A stretch of DNA of 64,000 nucleotides, taken from assembly GCF_032598905.1 (NCBI RefSeq), contig NZ_CP122458.1:3658001-3722000 (forward strand). The letters run 5' to 3'. The position numbers and the translations under genes are program-made. Source of the DNA: Streptomyces sp. 11x1. GTDB taxonomy: Bacteria > Actinomycetota > Actinomycetes > Streptomycetales > Streptomycetaceae. The notes below the pieces were generated by a model. That model was given only the letters and a program-made list of their open reading frames with translations, did not search any database and was not told where the DNA came from. Position 1 is the stretch's first letter, and each line of letters opens with the position of its first letter. Of the stretch, positions 9,402 through 18,389 are shown piece by piece.

Positions 9402-11750
9402 CTATCCGTCGACCGGCCGCTGCTCGGCGGACTGCTTGCCCGTGGGCCGTGCCGGCCCCTTGGCGCCCTTCTTCAGGAAGCCCATGTCCTCGTAGTACGG
9501 AGTCTGGAAGCCGAAGGCACCCGCGTTCGCGAGGCCGGTGCGGACGGCGACCAGCTGGGGCCGCTGGTAGAGGGGGATGGACCCGGCGGCGGCCCAGATC
9601 CGGGCGTCCGCCTTGCGGATCAGGGAGCGCGTCCTGCCCTCGTCGAGGCTGGCCACGGCCTGGTCGAAGAGCTGGTCGACCCGGTCGGTGCCGACGCGCG
9701 TGTAGTTCTGCTCGACGTTCAGCGAGCCGTCGGCGGCGGGCACCGGCTTGGCGTAGATCGGCCGGGCGTCGGTGGCGGGGTAGGCAGAGGTCGGCCAGGA
9801 GTACAGCGCGAGGTCGTACTGCCCGTTCGCGATGTGGTCCTTGAAGTAGCTCTCGTTCGCGACCTTGGAGATCTCCGTACGGATCCCGACGCGGTCCAGC
9901 ATGGCCGCGATCCGCTCGCCGACGGCCCGCAGCGACTCGGTGCCCGGGCCCGACGGCAGCACGAACCGCAGGGTCAGCAGCTTGCCGTTCTTGGCGAGGG
10001 GCCCCTTGGCGGCATCGGCGGGCGCCCGCGTCCCGCGCGGCGCGTACGCGCCGGGCACCCCGCCCGGCTTGAACTGCTTGCCGTCCTGAGCGAGGTTCGC
10101 GCCCCGCTCGCCCTCCTGCTCGTCGACGTCGGCGTCGAGGCCCGCGTCGGAGGGCTTGTCGTCCTGGCCGACGATGTAGGTGCTCTCGTCCGCGGAGCCC
10201 CGGGAGTCCCGGGCGCCCTTCGAGTCCTCGGAGTCCCCGGAGTCCTTGCGCTCCTTGTCCTTGGCGTCCTTGGCGTCCTTGGCGTCCTTGTCCTCGGACT
10301 CCTTGGCGTCCTTGGCCTCGGAGTCCTTGGCGTCCTTGGAGCCGTGCTCCCGCTCGCCCTCCGCGCCGGCCGCCTTCTTGCCGGGCGCGAGGGGGCCGCC
10401 CTGTTCCCAGCCGGCGTCGGCGAGGAGGGCACGCGCCTCGTCGGTGTCCTGGCCACCGAGAGCGCCGCTGCTGTCCGCGTAGGCGGCCTGGCCGGCGAGG
10501 GCGAGGTGGCTGCCGACGGGGACGGCGGGCAGCCCGAGCGGCTTCAGGACGAGCTCGGCGAGCTTCTCCCGGTCGATCGCGCGGGCCACGGCGCGGCGGA
10601 CCCGCTCGTCGGCGAGAGGGCCGTCGGAACCGTTCAGGGCGAGCTGGGTGTAGGCGGGCTCCAGGGAGCGGCGCACGGTGATGCCGCGCAGGGCGGACTG
10701 CTGGGCGGTGTACTCGGCGAGGGCCTCGCGCCGCTTCTTCCGGGCGCCGATCTCGTTCTCGGCGGCCTTCTCGTCCGAGCCGTGCGCGATGGCCCAGGAG
10801 CGCAGCGCCTGCGCGGATTCGCGCTGCGCGAGCGGCCCCGCCGCCCCTGTGTCCTTCTTGTCACGGTGGGCGAGCGTGATCCGCCCGGCCTGGACCGAGT
10901 CGATCTCGGCGATGTCGACCCTGTCACCGGCGAGCGCCTCGACCCGCTCGTCGCGCGGCACGGCACGCAGCACCAGGGTCGACAGCTTGGCGGTACGGCC
11001 CCACCAGCGGGGGTTGCGGGTGAGGGTGACCTCGCCGCCCTTGCGGTCGATGCCCTTCAGGGCGAACGGACCGGCGGTGACCTTGAGTTTCTTGCGGGCG
11101 CCGTCGTTGAAGGAGTCCGGGGTGCCCATCACCTGTTTCGGGTACAGCGGCGAGAACAGCGACTTCCAGTCGGCGTACGGACGGGCGAAGGTGACCCGGA
11201 CCTCCAGGTCGTTCTCGCCCCGTTCGATCTTCTCGATGCGTTCGTAGCCGGCGTTCCGGGCCGTCCAGTACGCGGAGTCCTTGCCGGACAGGGCACGCCA
11301 CTGGGCGGCGAAGTCGGCGGCGCCGATCTCCCGGCCGTCGCTCCACACGGCCTGCTGGTTCAGTTTGTAGAGGACGACCTGCCGGGGCTCGCGTTCGACG
11401 ACCTTGGCGGACTCCACGTAGTCGGAGTTGAGCTCGGGGCGCCCGCTGGCGTCCAGGCGGTACATCGACGGCAGTACGGCGCCGGCGATCCGCGCGGTGG
11501 CCAGGTCGGCGTCCGCCTGGAACGTGTTCAACGTCTCCGGTACGGCGTCCACGGCCCAGCGGAGGGTGCCGCCGTCGGCGACCCGGTTCCGTGCGGCGGG
11601 CGCGATGTCCTGCTCGGCGACCGGCCTGCCCGCCGGGTCCTCCTCACCGCATCCGCTCAGCACGGGCATCGTGAGCACGCCGGCGGCGAGGAACACCAGC
11701 GAGCGGCGCGGGGCGCGCGGTCGAACGCGGTCGTGGGGAATCGGCGTCAT
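9402..11750 (-). CDS. Peptide-binding lipoprotein with long charged insert (SBP family 5)
   Basis: 782 residues, far longer than the usual 530-600 for family 5 binding proteins. The start is ATG at 11750, preceded by a strong GGAGG. The signal has lipobox VLSGC with lipidated Cys34. The N-terminal lobe is typical (GGTLRWAVDAVPETLNTFQADADLATARIAGAVLP). Between about residues 455 and 535 the protein carries a Lys/Asp/Glu/Ser-rich insert built from DAKDSEAKDAKESEDK-like repeats, which accounts for much of the excess length. After it the second lobe resumes (LLTLRFVLPSGPGTESLRAVGERIAAML). No permease or ATPase gene is adjacent, so it may feed the bldK-type importer or act as a sensor; that is inference. 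Confidence 0.85.
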   Translation of the reverse strand: MTPIPHDRVRPRAPRRSLVFLAAGVLTMPVLSGCGEEDPAGRPVAEQDIAPAARNRVADGGTLRWAVDAVPETLNTFQADADLATARIAGAVLPSMYRLDASGRPELNSDYVESAKVVEREPRQVVLYKLNQQAVWSDGREIGAADFAAQWRALSGKDSAYWTARNAGYERIEKIERGENDLEVRVTFARPYADWKSLFSPLYPKQVMGTPDSFNDGARKKLKVTAGPFALKGIDRKGGEVTLTRNPRWWGRTAKLSTLVLRAVPRDERVEALAGDRVDIAEIDSVQAGRITLAHRDKKDTGAAGPLAQRESAQALRSWAIAHGSDEKAAENEIGARKKRREALAEYTAQQSALRGITVRRSLEPAYTQLALNGSDGPLADERVRRAVARAIDREKLAELVLKPLGLPAVPVGSHLALAGQAAYADSSGALGGQDTDEARALLADAGWEQGGPLAPGKKAAGAEGEREHGSKDAKDSEAKDAKESEDKDAKDAKDAKDKERKDSGDSEDSKGARDSRGSADESTYIVGQDDKPSDAGLDADVDEQEGERGANLAQDGKQFKPGGVPGAYAPRGTRAPADAAKGPLAKNGKLLTLRFVLPSGPGTESLRAVGERIAAMLDRVGIRTEISKVANESYFKDHIANGQYDLALYSWPTSAYPATDARPIYAKPVPAADGSLNVEQNYTRVGTDRVDQLFDQAVASLDEGRTRSLIRKADARIWAAAGSIPLYQRPQLVAVRTGLANAGAFGFQTPYYEDMGFLKKGAKGPARPTGKQSAEQRPVDG

Positions 11751-11926
11751 GGCGACCTCCTCGCTCCGCGGTGGGAGAACGGGGACGGGGGTGGCTCTGA
11801 TCACGTTCGGCGGTATATGGAGCTGATCAGACGGATGCGGCCCACTGAAGAGGACGACGCGGGCGCGGGGCCGCCGACACGACGAGGGGGCGCCGGAACC
11901 CACCCGTTTGGCCGCGCGGCCCCTCC

Positions 11927-12247
11927 GGGGTGGGGGCGGGTGGGTGCGTTGTCGGGTGCGGGTCCGGTGGGGGTTGCTCGCGCAGTTCCCCGCGCCCCTG
12001 AAAAGCCGGGGCTGCGCCCCGTGCTTTTCATCCCGCGGCCCCGTCATCCTTCAGGCCCGCGGCCCCGTCATCCTTCAGGCCCGCGGCCCCGTCATCCTTC
12101 AGGCCCGCGGCCCCGTCGCCCTTCAGGCCACAGAGCCGTGGTCTTTCAGGCCACGGAGCCGTGGTCTTTTGAGGGGCGCGGGGAACTGCGCGAGAAGCCC
12201 CACCGGAGCCGCACCCGACAACGCACCCACCCGGCCCCCACCCCACC
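11927..12247. repeat. Large inverted-repeat element with internal tandem repeats
   Basis: Two arms of about 80 bases (11927-12005 and 12165-12247) are near-perfect reverse complements. Each contains the dispersed core CGCAGTTCCCCGCGCCCC (left at 11981, right on the minus strand near 12173-12190) and a GTGCGTTGTCGGGTGCGG stretch. The interior carries tandem repeats (listed separately). There is no open reading frame of transposase type, so this is MITE-like in form. It fills the gap between the lipoprotein gene promoter and the small-protein/succinate dehydrogenase operon. A similar palindrome lies at 40260-40452. Confidence 0.7.
12032..12173. repeat. 24-bp tandem repeat array inside the inverted-repeat element
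   Basis: The unit CCCGCGGCCCCGTCATCCTT plus CAGG starts at 12032, 12056, 12080 and 12104, an exact period of 24. It continues as two related units at 12128 and 12151 (CCACRGAGCCGTGGTCTTTC type, period 23). Each unit contains a small palindrome (CCGCGG or CCACGGAGCCGTGG). It forms the loop part of the larger palindrome. Confidence 0.8.
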
Positions 12248-12361
12248 CGCGCAAAAGAAAACCGCAAACCGCTTCCCACCGGCAGGTGTGACGCGCGACA
12301 CTCGCAGGCGCATGAACGTTGCCGCCTTGGGGCCCACACCCCCTGAAAGCGAGGGCAAGTC

Positions 12362-12652
12362 ATGTCCGTGCACGACGACTTGACGTCGGTCCGGCGCTGC
12401 CTGGACGAACTGACCCGGTCCGTACACCGCCTGGAACAGCAACTCGGCGGCAGCGGTCTGGAGATACGCCGCGTCCGCACCGACGCCGACCACCTGCGCG
12501 AGAGCATCGCGCTGCTCAGCGAGGCCGCGGCCTCCCCGGCCAAGCCGCGCCGCCCCGACCTCGTCCCCATCCCCGACACCCCGTACGACAGCTCCCTGTG
12601 GACGGACTCGGACGACGAGGGCCTCGGCTCCCGCGGCCGCCGCGCCCCCTGA
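12362..12652 (+). CDS. Small coiled-coil protein of unknown function
   Basis: 96 residues. The first 55 are heptad-like and likely a coiled coil (TSVRRCLDELTRSVHRLEQQL, then IRRVRTDADHLRESIALL). The last 40 are Pro/Asp/Arg-rich and probably disordered. The start ATG at 12362 has GAGGG seven to eight bases upstream. It lies 49 bases before the succinate dehydrogenase membrane subunit on the same strand and may share its transcript. Codon bias is that of a real gene. No family assignment can be made from sequence alone. Confidence 0.75.
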   Translation: MSVHDDLTSVRRCLDELTRSVHRLEQQLGGSGLEIRRVRTDADHLRESIALLSEAAASPAKPRRPDLVPIPDTPYDSSLWTDSDDEGLGSRGRRAP

Positions 12653-12701
12653 CCGCTGCCGTCCGCCCACCCCGACAACCAACCCGACCGGGAGTCCCCC
12701 G

Positions 12702-13538
12702 TTGGCCACTGGTACGGAACCACCGGCAACAGAACCCCTTCCACAGCACGGCGGCGTGCGGACCCGTACGCGCGCCGCGATCTCCGACCCGCACCTGCGC
12801 ACCGACCGCTGGTGGCTGGCCCCCGCCGCCACGGCCGCCGGGCTGCTCGCCTTCATCGTGTACTCGACCTGGCGGGCCTTCGCGGACGAGTACTACTACG
12901 CGGCCCCGTACGTCTCGCCGTTCTACTCGCCCTGTCTGGCGGAACGCTGCGAGCCCATGCACGGCGGCCCCAACTGGGAGATCTTCGGCGGCTGGTGGGG
13001 CATCTCACCGGCGATCATCATCCTGATCTTCCCGCTCGGCTTCCGCCTGACCTGCTACTACTACCGCAAGGCCTACTACCGGGGCTTCTGGGCGTCCCCG
13101 CCCGCCTGCGCCGTGGCCGAGCCGCACAAGAAGTACTCGGGCGAGACCCGATTCCCGCTGATCCTGCAGAACCTGCACCGGTACTTCTTCTACGCCGCCC
13201 TGCTGGTCGCCGGCATCCTCACCTACGACACGGTCCTGGCCTTCCGTGACGAGCACTACGAGTGGGGCCACATGGGCCTCGGCACCCTCGTGTTCCTGGT
13301 CAACATCGTGCTGATCTGGGCGTACACCCTCTCCTGCCACTCGTGCCGGCACATCGTCGGCGGCAAGCTCAAGCACTTCTCCAAGCATCCCGTGCGCTAT
13401 CGGATGTGGCAGTGGGTCGGCCGCCTGAACGCCCGTCACATGCTGCTCGCCTGGGCCTCGTTGGTGAGCGTGGCGCTCGCCGACTTCTATGTGTACCTGG
13501 TCGCGTCCGGCGCCTTCGACGATCCGAGGTTGTTCTGA
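12702..13538 (+). CDS. Succinate dehydrogenase membrane anchor subunit (Sdh1-type, five helices)
   Basis: 278-residue membrane protein starting at TTG 12702 behind GGGAG. Five hydrophobic helices are visible (roughly residues 43-62, 102-122, 160-182, 192-212, 248-266). It overlaps the flavoprotein gene by one base (TGATG), so it is part of the succinate dehydrogenase operon and anchors SdhAB. There is only one anchor gene. Residues 212-217 read CHSCRH at the end of helix four, resembling half of a Rieske-type cluster ligand set. A membrane-embedded Rieske cluster is known from a mycobacterial Sdh1 whose anchor is similar in size; its presence here is inferred. Confidence 0.82.
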   Translation: MATGTEPPATEPLPQHGGVRTRTRAAISDPHLRTDRWWLAPAATAAGLLAFIVYSTWRAFADEYYYAAPYVSPFYSPCLAERCEPMHGGPNWEIFGGWWGISPAIIILIFPLGFRLTCYYYRKAYYRGFWASPPACAVAEPHKKYSGETRFPLILQNLHRYFFYAALLVAGILTYDTVLAFRDEHYEWGHMGLGTLVFLVNIVLIWAYTLSCHSCRHIVGGKLKHFSKHPVRYRMWQWVGRLNARHMLLAWASLVSVALADFYVYLVASGAFDDPRLF

Positions 13539-15487
13539 TGTCCGTGGTCGAGCGACAGGAGTGGGACGTCGTCGTGATCGGCGCCGGCGGCGCCGGACTG
13601 CGCGCCGCGATCGAGGCCCGCGAGCGGGGCGCTCGTACGGCAGTGATCTGCAAGTCCCTGTTCGGCAAGGCCCACACGGTGATGGCCGAGGGCGGTATCG
13701 CGGCCGCCATGGGCAACGTCAACTCCGGTGACAACTGGCAGGTCCACTTCCGCGACACCATGCGCGGCGGCAAGTTCCTCAACCAGTGGCGGATGGCCGA
13801 GCTGCACGCCAAGGAGGCCCCCGGCCGGGTCTGGGAGCTGGAGACCTGGGGCGCCCTCTTCGACCGTACGAAGGACGGCCGGATCTCGCAGCGCAACTTC
13901 GGCGGCCACGAGTACCCGCGCCTCGCCCACGTCGGCGACCGTACGGGCCTGGAGCTGATCCGCACCCTTCAGCAGAAGATCGTCGCCCTGCAGCAGGAGG
14001 ACCACAGGGAGACCGGTGACTACGAGTCCCGGCTGAAGGTCTTCCAGGAGTGCACGGTCACCCGGGTGCTGAAGGACGGCGACCGGGTGTCCGGGGCGTT
14101 CGCGTACGAGCGCGAGTCGGGGCGGTTCTTCGTGCTCGAAGCGCCCGCCGTCGTCATCGCCACCGGGGGCATCGGCAAGTCCTTCAAGGTGACGTCGAAC
14201 TCGTGGGAGTACACGGGTGACGGTCACGCGCTGGCGCTGCTCGCGGGCGCGCCGCTGCTGAACATGGAGTTCGTGCAGTTCCATCCGACGGGCATGGTCT
14301 GGCCGCCGTCGGTGAAGGGCATCCTCGTCACGGAGTCGGTGCGCGGCGACGGCGGGGTGCTCAGGAACTCCGAGAACAAGCGGTTCATGTTCGACTACAT
14401 CCCGGACGTCTTCAAGGAGAAGTACGCGGAGTCCGAGGAGGAGGGCGACCGCTGGTACGAGGACCCGGACCACAACCGGCGCCCGCCCGAGCTGCTGCCG
14501 CGCGACGAGGTGGCGCGGGCCATCAACGCCGAGGTGAAGGCGGGCCGGGGCTCGCCGCACGGCGGGGTCTTCCTGGACGTGTCGACCCGGATGCCGGCGG
14601 AGACCATCCGCCGCCGACTCCCCTCCATGTACCACCAGTTCAAGGAGCTGGCGGACGTCGACATCACGGCGGAGGCCATGGAGGTCGGGCCCACCTGTCA
14701 CTACGTGATGGGCGGGATCGCGGTCGAGTCGGACACGGCGGCGGCGCGCGGGGTACCGGGCCTGTTCGCGGCCGGTGAGGTGGCCGGCGGGATGCACGGC
14801 TCCAACCGGCTGGGCGGCAACTCCCTCTCCGACCTGCTGGTCTTCGGCCGCCGGGCCGGGCTGCACGCGGCCGAGTACGCGGCGGGCCTGGCCGGTGCGC
14901 GCCCTTCGGTGGACGACATCGAGGTCGACACGGCCGCCGCCGAGGCACTGCGCCCGTTCTCCGCCGAGGGCCCCACGCCCGGGCAGCCCGAGGCGGCGGG
15001 AAGCCTGCCGCAGGAGAACCCGTACACCCTCCACCAGGAACTCCAGCAGGCCATGAACGACCTGGTCGGCATCATCCGCCGCGAGGGCGAGATGGAACAG
15101 GCGCTGGAGCGGCTCGCCGATCTGCGGGTACGGGCGCGCCGGGCGGGGGTCGAGGGGCACCGGCAGTTCAACCCGGGCTGGCATCTCGCCCTGGACCTGC
15201 GCAACATGCTGCTGGTCAGCGAGTGCGTGGCGAGGGCCGCGCTGGAGCGCACGGAGTCCCGGGGCGGCCACACCCGCGAGGACCATCCGACGATGGACCG
15301 CGACTGGCGCCGGATCAACCTGTTGTGCCGGCTCACCGATCCGGCCGCCGATCCCACAGGCGATGCCGCCGTCGGCGCGATCGCCCTCACCCGAGAGACC
15401 ACCGAACCCATCCGTCCCGACCTGCTCGCCCTGTTCGACAAGGAGGAGCTGGTCAAGTACCTCGCCGAAGGGGAGCTGTACGAGTGA
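13538..15487 (+). CDS. sdhA: Succinate dehydrogenase/fumarate reductase flavoprotein subunit
   Basis: 649 residues. FAD-binding GAGGAG at residues 15-20, followed by KAHTVMAEGGIAAAMGN around the His that carries covalent FAD in this family. The substrate site is visible as FVQFHPTGM and the SdhA/FrdA cap and C-terminal helical domain follow (EGHRQFNPGWHLALDLRNML). It oxidises succinate to fumarate and passes electrons to the iron-sulfur subunit encoded next. ATG at 13538 overlaps the anchor gene stop. The GTG of the next gene overlaps this stop, so all three are translationally coupled. Confidence 0.93.
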   Translation: MSVVERQEWDVVVIGAGGAGLRAAIEARERGARTAVICKSLFGKAHTVMAEGGIAAAMGNVNSGDNWQVHFRDTMRGGKFLNQWRMAELHAKEAPGRVWELETWGALFDRTKDGRISQRNFGGHEYPRLAHVGDRTGLELIRTLQQKIVALQQEDHRETGDYESRLKVFQECTVTRVLKDGDRVSGAFAYERESGRFFVLEAPAVVIATGGIGKSFKVTSNSWEYTGDGHALALLAGAPLLNMEFVQFHPTGMVWPPSVKGILVTESVRGDGGVLRNSENKRFMFDYIPDVFKEKYAESEEEGDRWYEDPDHNRRPPELLPRDEVARAINAEVKAGRGSPHGGVFLDVSTRMPAETIRRRLPSMYHQFKELADVDITAEAMEVGPTCHYVMGGIAVESDTAAARGVPGLFAAGEVAGGMHGSNRLGGNSLSDLLVFGRRAGLHAAEYAAGLAGARPSVDDIEVDTAAAEALRPFSAEGPTPGQPEAAGSLPQENPYTLHQELQQAMNDLVGIIRREGEMEQALERLADLRVRARRAGVEGHRQFNPGWHLALDLRNMLLVSECVARAALERTESRGGHTREDHPTMDRDWRRINLLCRLTDPAADPTGDAAVGAIALTRETTEPIRPDLLALFDKEELVKYLAEGELYE

Positions 15488-16260
15488 GCAGCTACGAGGC
15501 CCGCTTCAAGGTGTGGCGGGGCGATGTGCGGGGCGGCGGCCTGGAGGACTTCGCGGTCGAGGTCAACGACGGCGAGGTGGTGCTGGACATCGTCCACCGC
15601 CTCCAGGCCACGCAGGCCCCCGATCTGGCGGTCCGTTGGAACTGCAAGGCGGGCAAGTGCGGTTCGTGCTCGGCGGAGATCAACGGGCGGCCCCGGCTGA
15701 TGTGCATGACCCGCATGTCGGTGTTCACCCGGGAGGAGACGATCACCATCACCCCCCTGCGCGCCTTCCCCGTGGTCCGCGACCTCGTCACCGACGTCGG
15801 CTTCAACTACCAGAAGGCGCGCGAGGTCCCGGCCTTCGTACCGCCCGAGGACCTCGGCCCGGGCGAGTACCGGATGATGCAGGAGGACGTGGACCGCTCG
15901 CAGGAGTTCCGCAAGTGCATCGAGTGCTTCCTGTGCCAGGACACCTGCCATGTCGTCCGCGACCACGAGGAGAACAAGCCGGCGTTCGCCGGTCCCCGCT
16001 TCCTGATGCGGGTCGCCGAGCTCGACATGCACCCCCTGGACGCGGCGGCCGACAGCGGTCTCGACCGCAAGACGACCGCCCAGGACGAACACGGCCTCGG
16101 CTACTGCAACATCACCAAGTGCTGCACGGAGGTCTGCCCCGAGGGCATCAAGATCACCGACAACGCGCTGATCCCGCTGAAGGAGCGTGCGGCTGACCGC
16201 AAGTACGACCCGCTGGTGTGGCTGGGCTCGAAGATCAGGAGGCGCTCCTCGACGGGGTGA
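15484..16260 (+). CDS. sdhB: Succinate dehydrogenase iron-sulfur subunit
   Basis: 258 residues from GTG 15484, overlapping the sdhA stop by four bases. The N-terminal plant-type ferredoxin domain has the [2Fe-2S] ligands Cys54, Cys59, Cys62 and Cys74. The C-terminal domain has CIECFLCQDTC (Cys145, 148, 151, 155) and a second cluster CNITKCCTEVCPEG for the [4Fe-4S] and [3Fe-4S] centres. It relays electrons from SdhA to the quinone site at the membrane subunit. It is the last gene of the operon; no clear terminator was seen in the 105 bases before the next gene. Confidence 0.93.
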   Translation: MSSYEARFKVWRGDVRGGGLEDFAVEVNDGEVVLDIVHRLQATQAPDLAVRWNCKAGKCGSCSAEINGRPRLMCMTRMSVFTREETITITPLRAFPVVRDLVTDVGFNYQKAREVPAFVPPEDLGPGEYRMMQEDVDRSQEFRKCIECFLCQDTCHVVRDHEENKPAFAGPRFLMRVAELDMHPLDAAADSGLDRKTTAQDEHGLGYCNITKCCTEVCPEGIKITDNALIPLKERAADRKYDPLVWLGSKIRRRSSTG

Positions 16261-16365
16261 GGCCCCGGGCGTGCGGGCGGCACCCCGCCCGCCGCATCCG
16301 GGCGGCTCCCCCACTCCGGCCCACCCCGCTCGCGGGCACCCGGCACCGGTCATACGCTCCCGAAT

Positions 16366-18333
16366 GTGACGTCGCGTCTGAGAAGGAGCCGAGCGCGCGG
16401 GGCAACGTCCCACATAGCCGTGCGCGTGGCCCACACCGCGTTCGGAGGGCTCGTGGCCCTGGCGTGGCTCCTGCTGCCCACGGCGACGCAGACGGCCGCG
16501 GAGGGGCGCCCCACGGGCCCGCACGTCCCCGACGGGTCCGTGGCCCGGGTCATGGGTCCCCCCGTCGGCGAGTGGCCCGCGGCTGCCGCGCCCGGTCGGC
16601 TCGTCATGGCCCCGGCCACCGACGGCGACGGGAGCGCGGCTCCGGCCGACGACAGCTCCGGCTCGGATCTGGTCCTGCCGGTGGCGGCCGCGGGCACGGC
16701 CGTCGCCGTCGCCGCGTACTCCCTCGTACGGCGCAGGCGCCGCGCCCGGCTGCGCACGACCCCGACCGGCGTCTACGAACCTCCCACCACCCCCCTGTCC
16801 GATGTGCACAGCCGCGCCCGACGCCTGCTGGTCGAGACCGACGACAGCGTCCGCACCAGCACGGAGGAACTCGGCTTCGCGGCAGCCCGCCCGGGCCGAG
16901 CCCCCACCGCCCCACTCCGGGAGGAACCACCGGAACAGGACACGAAAGGGCGGGCCGTCGACGAGCAGGACCCGGGGGAACCGGACGCGGACGGGCAGGA
17001 CGCGGACGGACAGGAGGTGGCGGCAATGCCGGACGCGAACGGGCAGGACGCGGCAAGGCCCGCCACGGACGCCCCGGCTGCGGAGAGTGCGAACGCGGAC
17101 CAGCCGGCCCCCCAGGAGCCGGCTGCCGACGTGCCGGACCACGAGAGCCCGGAATCGGAGCAGCCGGAATCGGAGCAGCCGGAATCGGAGCAGCCGGACG
17201 AGGCGAAACCCTCGGCAGCCACCCCCGGCGGGTCCCACCAAGAGAACCCACCGGCGGTCGGCCCCAGCCGACCCCACACGCCGAAGCCGTTCACGCTCGA
17301 TCCGGCTCAGCCCTTCGCGGAGACGCCCGCGGCGCGGGACGCGGTGCGGCCGTTCGTGGAGGCGTTGGCGGACGCGCGGGGTGAGCTGGTGGCCGCGTTC
17401 GGGGCGGGCCAGCGGCTGGACGAGGAGGGCGACTCGCTGACGCCCGAAGAGGAACGCGCGCTGCTGGAGGAGATCCTCACCCGGTGCACCACGGCACAGC
17501 GGCGACTCGACACGGCGACCCCCGCCTTCGATCAACTCCGTTCCCTGGAGCGGGACATCACCCCCGCCCTGGAGCACGCGGAGGCCCGCTTCCGTGAGCT
17601 GACCGGCCGTACCGCGACCGCGTCCACCACCCTCACCGCCCTCCGCGACACCTACGCCCCCGCCGCTTCCCTCCCCGTCACCGGCCACGTCGAGCAGGCC
17701 AAGGACCGCCTGGTCTTCGCCACCACGGAACTGAACCGGGCCCGTCAGTGCGCCTACCCCGGCGACCTGGACATCGCGGCCGTACACCTACGGGCCGCCG
17801 AGGGCGCGATCGACCAGGCGGACCTGTTCGTGACCGGAGTGGAGCGGCTCGCCGCGGAGCTGGCCCGCGCGACCGAGCTCGCGAAGCAGGGCGCCCCCTA
17901 CACGGGCCCGTACGACGACCCCCTCGACGTCCTGCGCCGCCAGAGCCGCTGGCGGCTGCCGTCCCGCAGCGCCGTCGCGGCCGCGGCCGACTTCATCACC
18001 ACCCACCGGGCGGCGGTGGGCGTACGGGCCAGGACCCGGCTGTCGGAGGCGGAACGGCACCTGGGACTGGACGACGGCGACGCCGAGAACTCCGACCACG
18101 CCCGGCGCGCGGACACCCTCGCCCGGGAGGCCCGCGACCTGGCCGAGCAGGACGTACGGGCATACGGCAACCCGTACGGCGGCCCGGTCGGTGACGGCCT
18201 CGCCGGAGCCCTCCTGGGCGGCATCATCCTCGGCGAGCCCCCCGACGGCACCGGCCGAGCGGACCTACGGGGCCCCGCCTGCTACGGCGGAACGGCCACC
18301 CGTGCCCGCAGGGCGAGGAGCGGCCGGTTCTGA
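16366..18333 (+). CDS. Membrane-anchored hypothetical protein with repeat-rich linker
   Basis: 655 residues from GTG 16366. N-terminal basic segment and hydrophobic stretch (FGGLVALAWLLLP, signal peptide-like), then a transmembrane helix at about 102-122 (DLVLPVAAAGTAVAVAAYSLV) followed by RRRRRAR, so the bulk should be cytoplasmic. Residues about 190-300 are a low-complexity acidic linker with DADGQDADGQ and three ESEQP repeats. The C-terminal 350 residues are helical (VRPFVEALADARGELVAAFGAGQ, ERDITPALEHAEARF, likely coiled coil). The end is Gly-rich (GGPVGDGLAGALLGGIIL). No known family is recognised. It is co-directional with but separate from the sdh operon. Confidence 0.7.
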   Translation: MTSRLRRSRARGATSHIAVRVAHTAFGGLVALAWLLLPTATQTAAEGRPTGPHVPDGSVARVMGPPVGEWPAAAAPGRLVMAPATDGDGSAAPADDSSGSDLVLPVAAAGTAVAVAAYSLVRRRRRARLRTTPTGVYEPPTTPLSDVHSRARRLLVETDDSVRTSTEELGFAAARPGRAPTAPLREEPPEQDTKGRAVDEQDPGEPDADGQDADGQEVAAMPDANGQDAARPATDAPAAESANADQPAPQEPAADVPDHESPESEQPESEQPESEQPDEAKPSAATPGGSHQENPPAVGPSRPHTPKPFTLDPAQPFAETPAARDAVRPFVEALADARGELVAAFGAGQRLDEEGDSLTPEEERALLEEILTRCTTAQRRLDTATPAFDQLRSLERDITPALEHAEARFRELTGRTATASTTLTALRDTYAPAASLPVTGHVEQAKDRLVFATTELNRARQCAYPGDLDIAAVHLRAAEGAIDQADLFVTGVERLAAELARATELAKQGAPYTGPYDDPLDVLRRQSRWRLPSRSAVAAAADFITTHRAAVGVRARTRLSEAERHLGLDDGDAENSDHARRADTLAREARDLAEQDVRAYGNPYGGPVGDGLAGALLGGIILGEPPDGTGRADLRGPACYGGTATRARRARSGRF

Positions 18334-18360
18334 ACAGCCGGGTCACACCGCACCCCCGGC

Positions 18361-18381
18361 AGGGGCGCGGGGAACCGCGCG
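18361..18381 (-). repeat. Single copy of the dispersed intergenic repeat core
   Basis: GGGGCGCGGGGAACCGCGCG, one base different from the common core, lies in the 56-base convergent gap between the hypothetical gene at 16366 and the phosphatase at 18390. Confidence 0.65.
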
Positions 18382-18389
18382 ATCCGGCC

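Noticed and set aside
12001..12180. 24-bp repeats considered as a CRISPR array
   Set aside because: Units are directly abutting with no spacers and no cas genes nearby.
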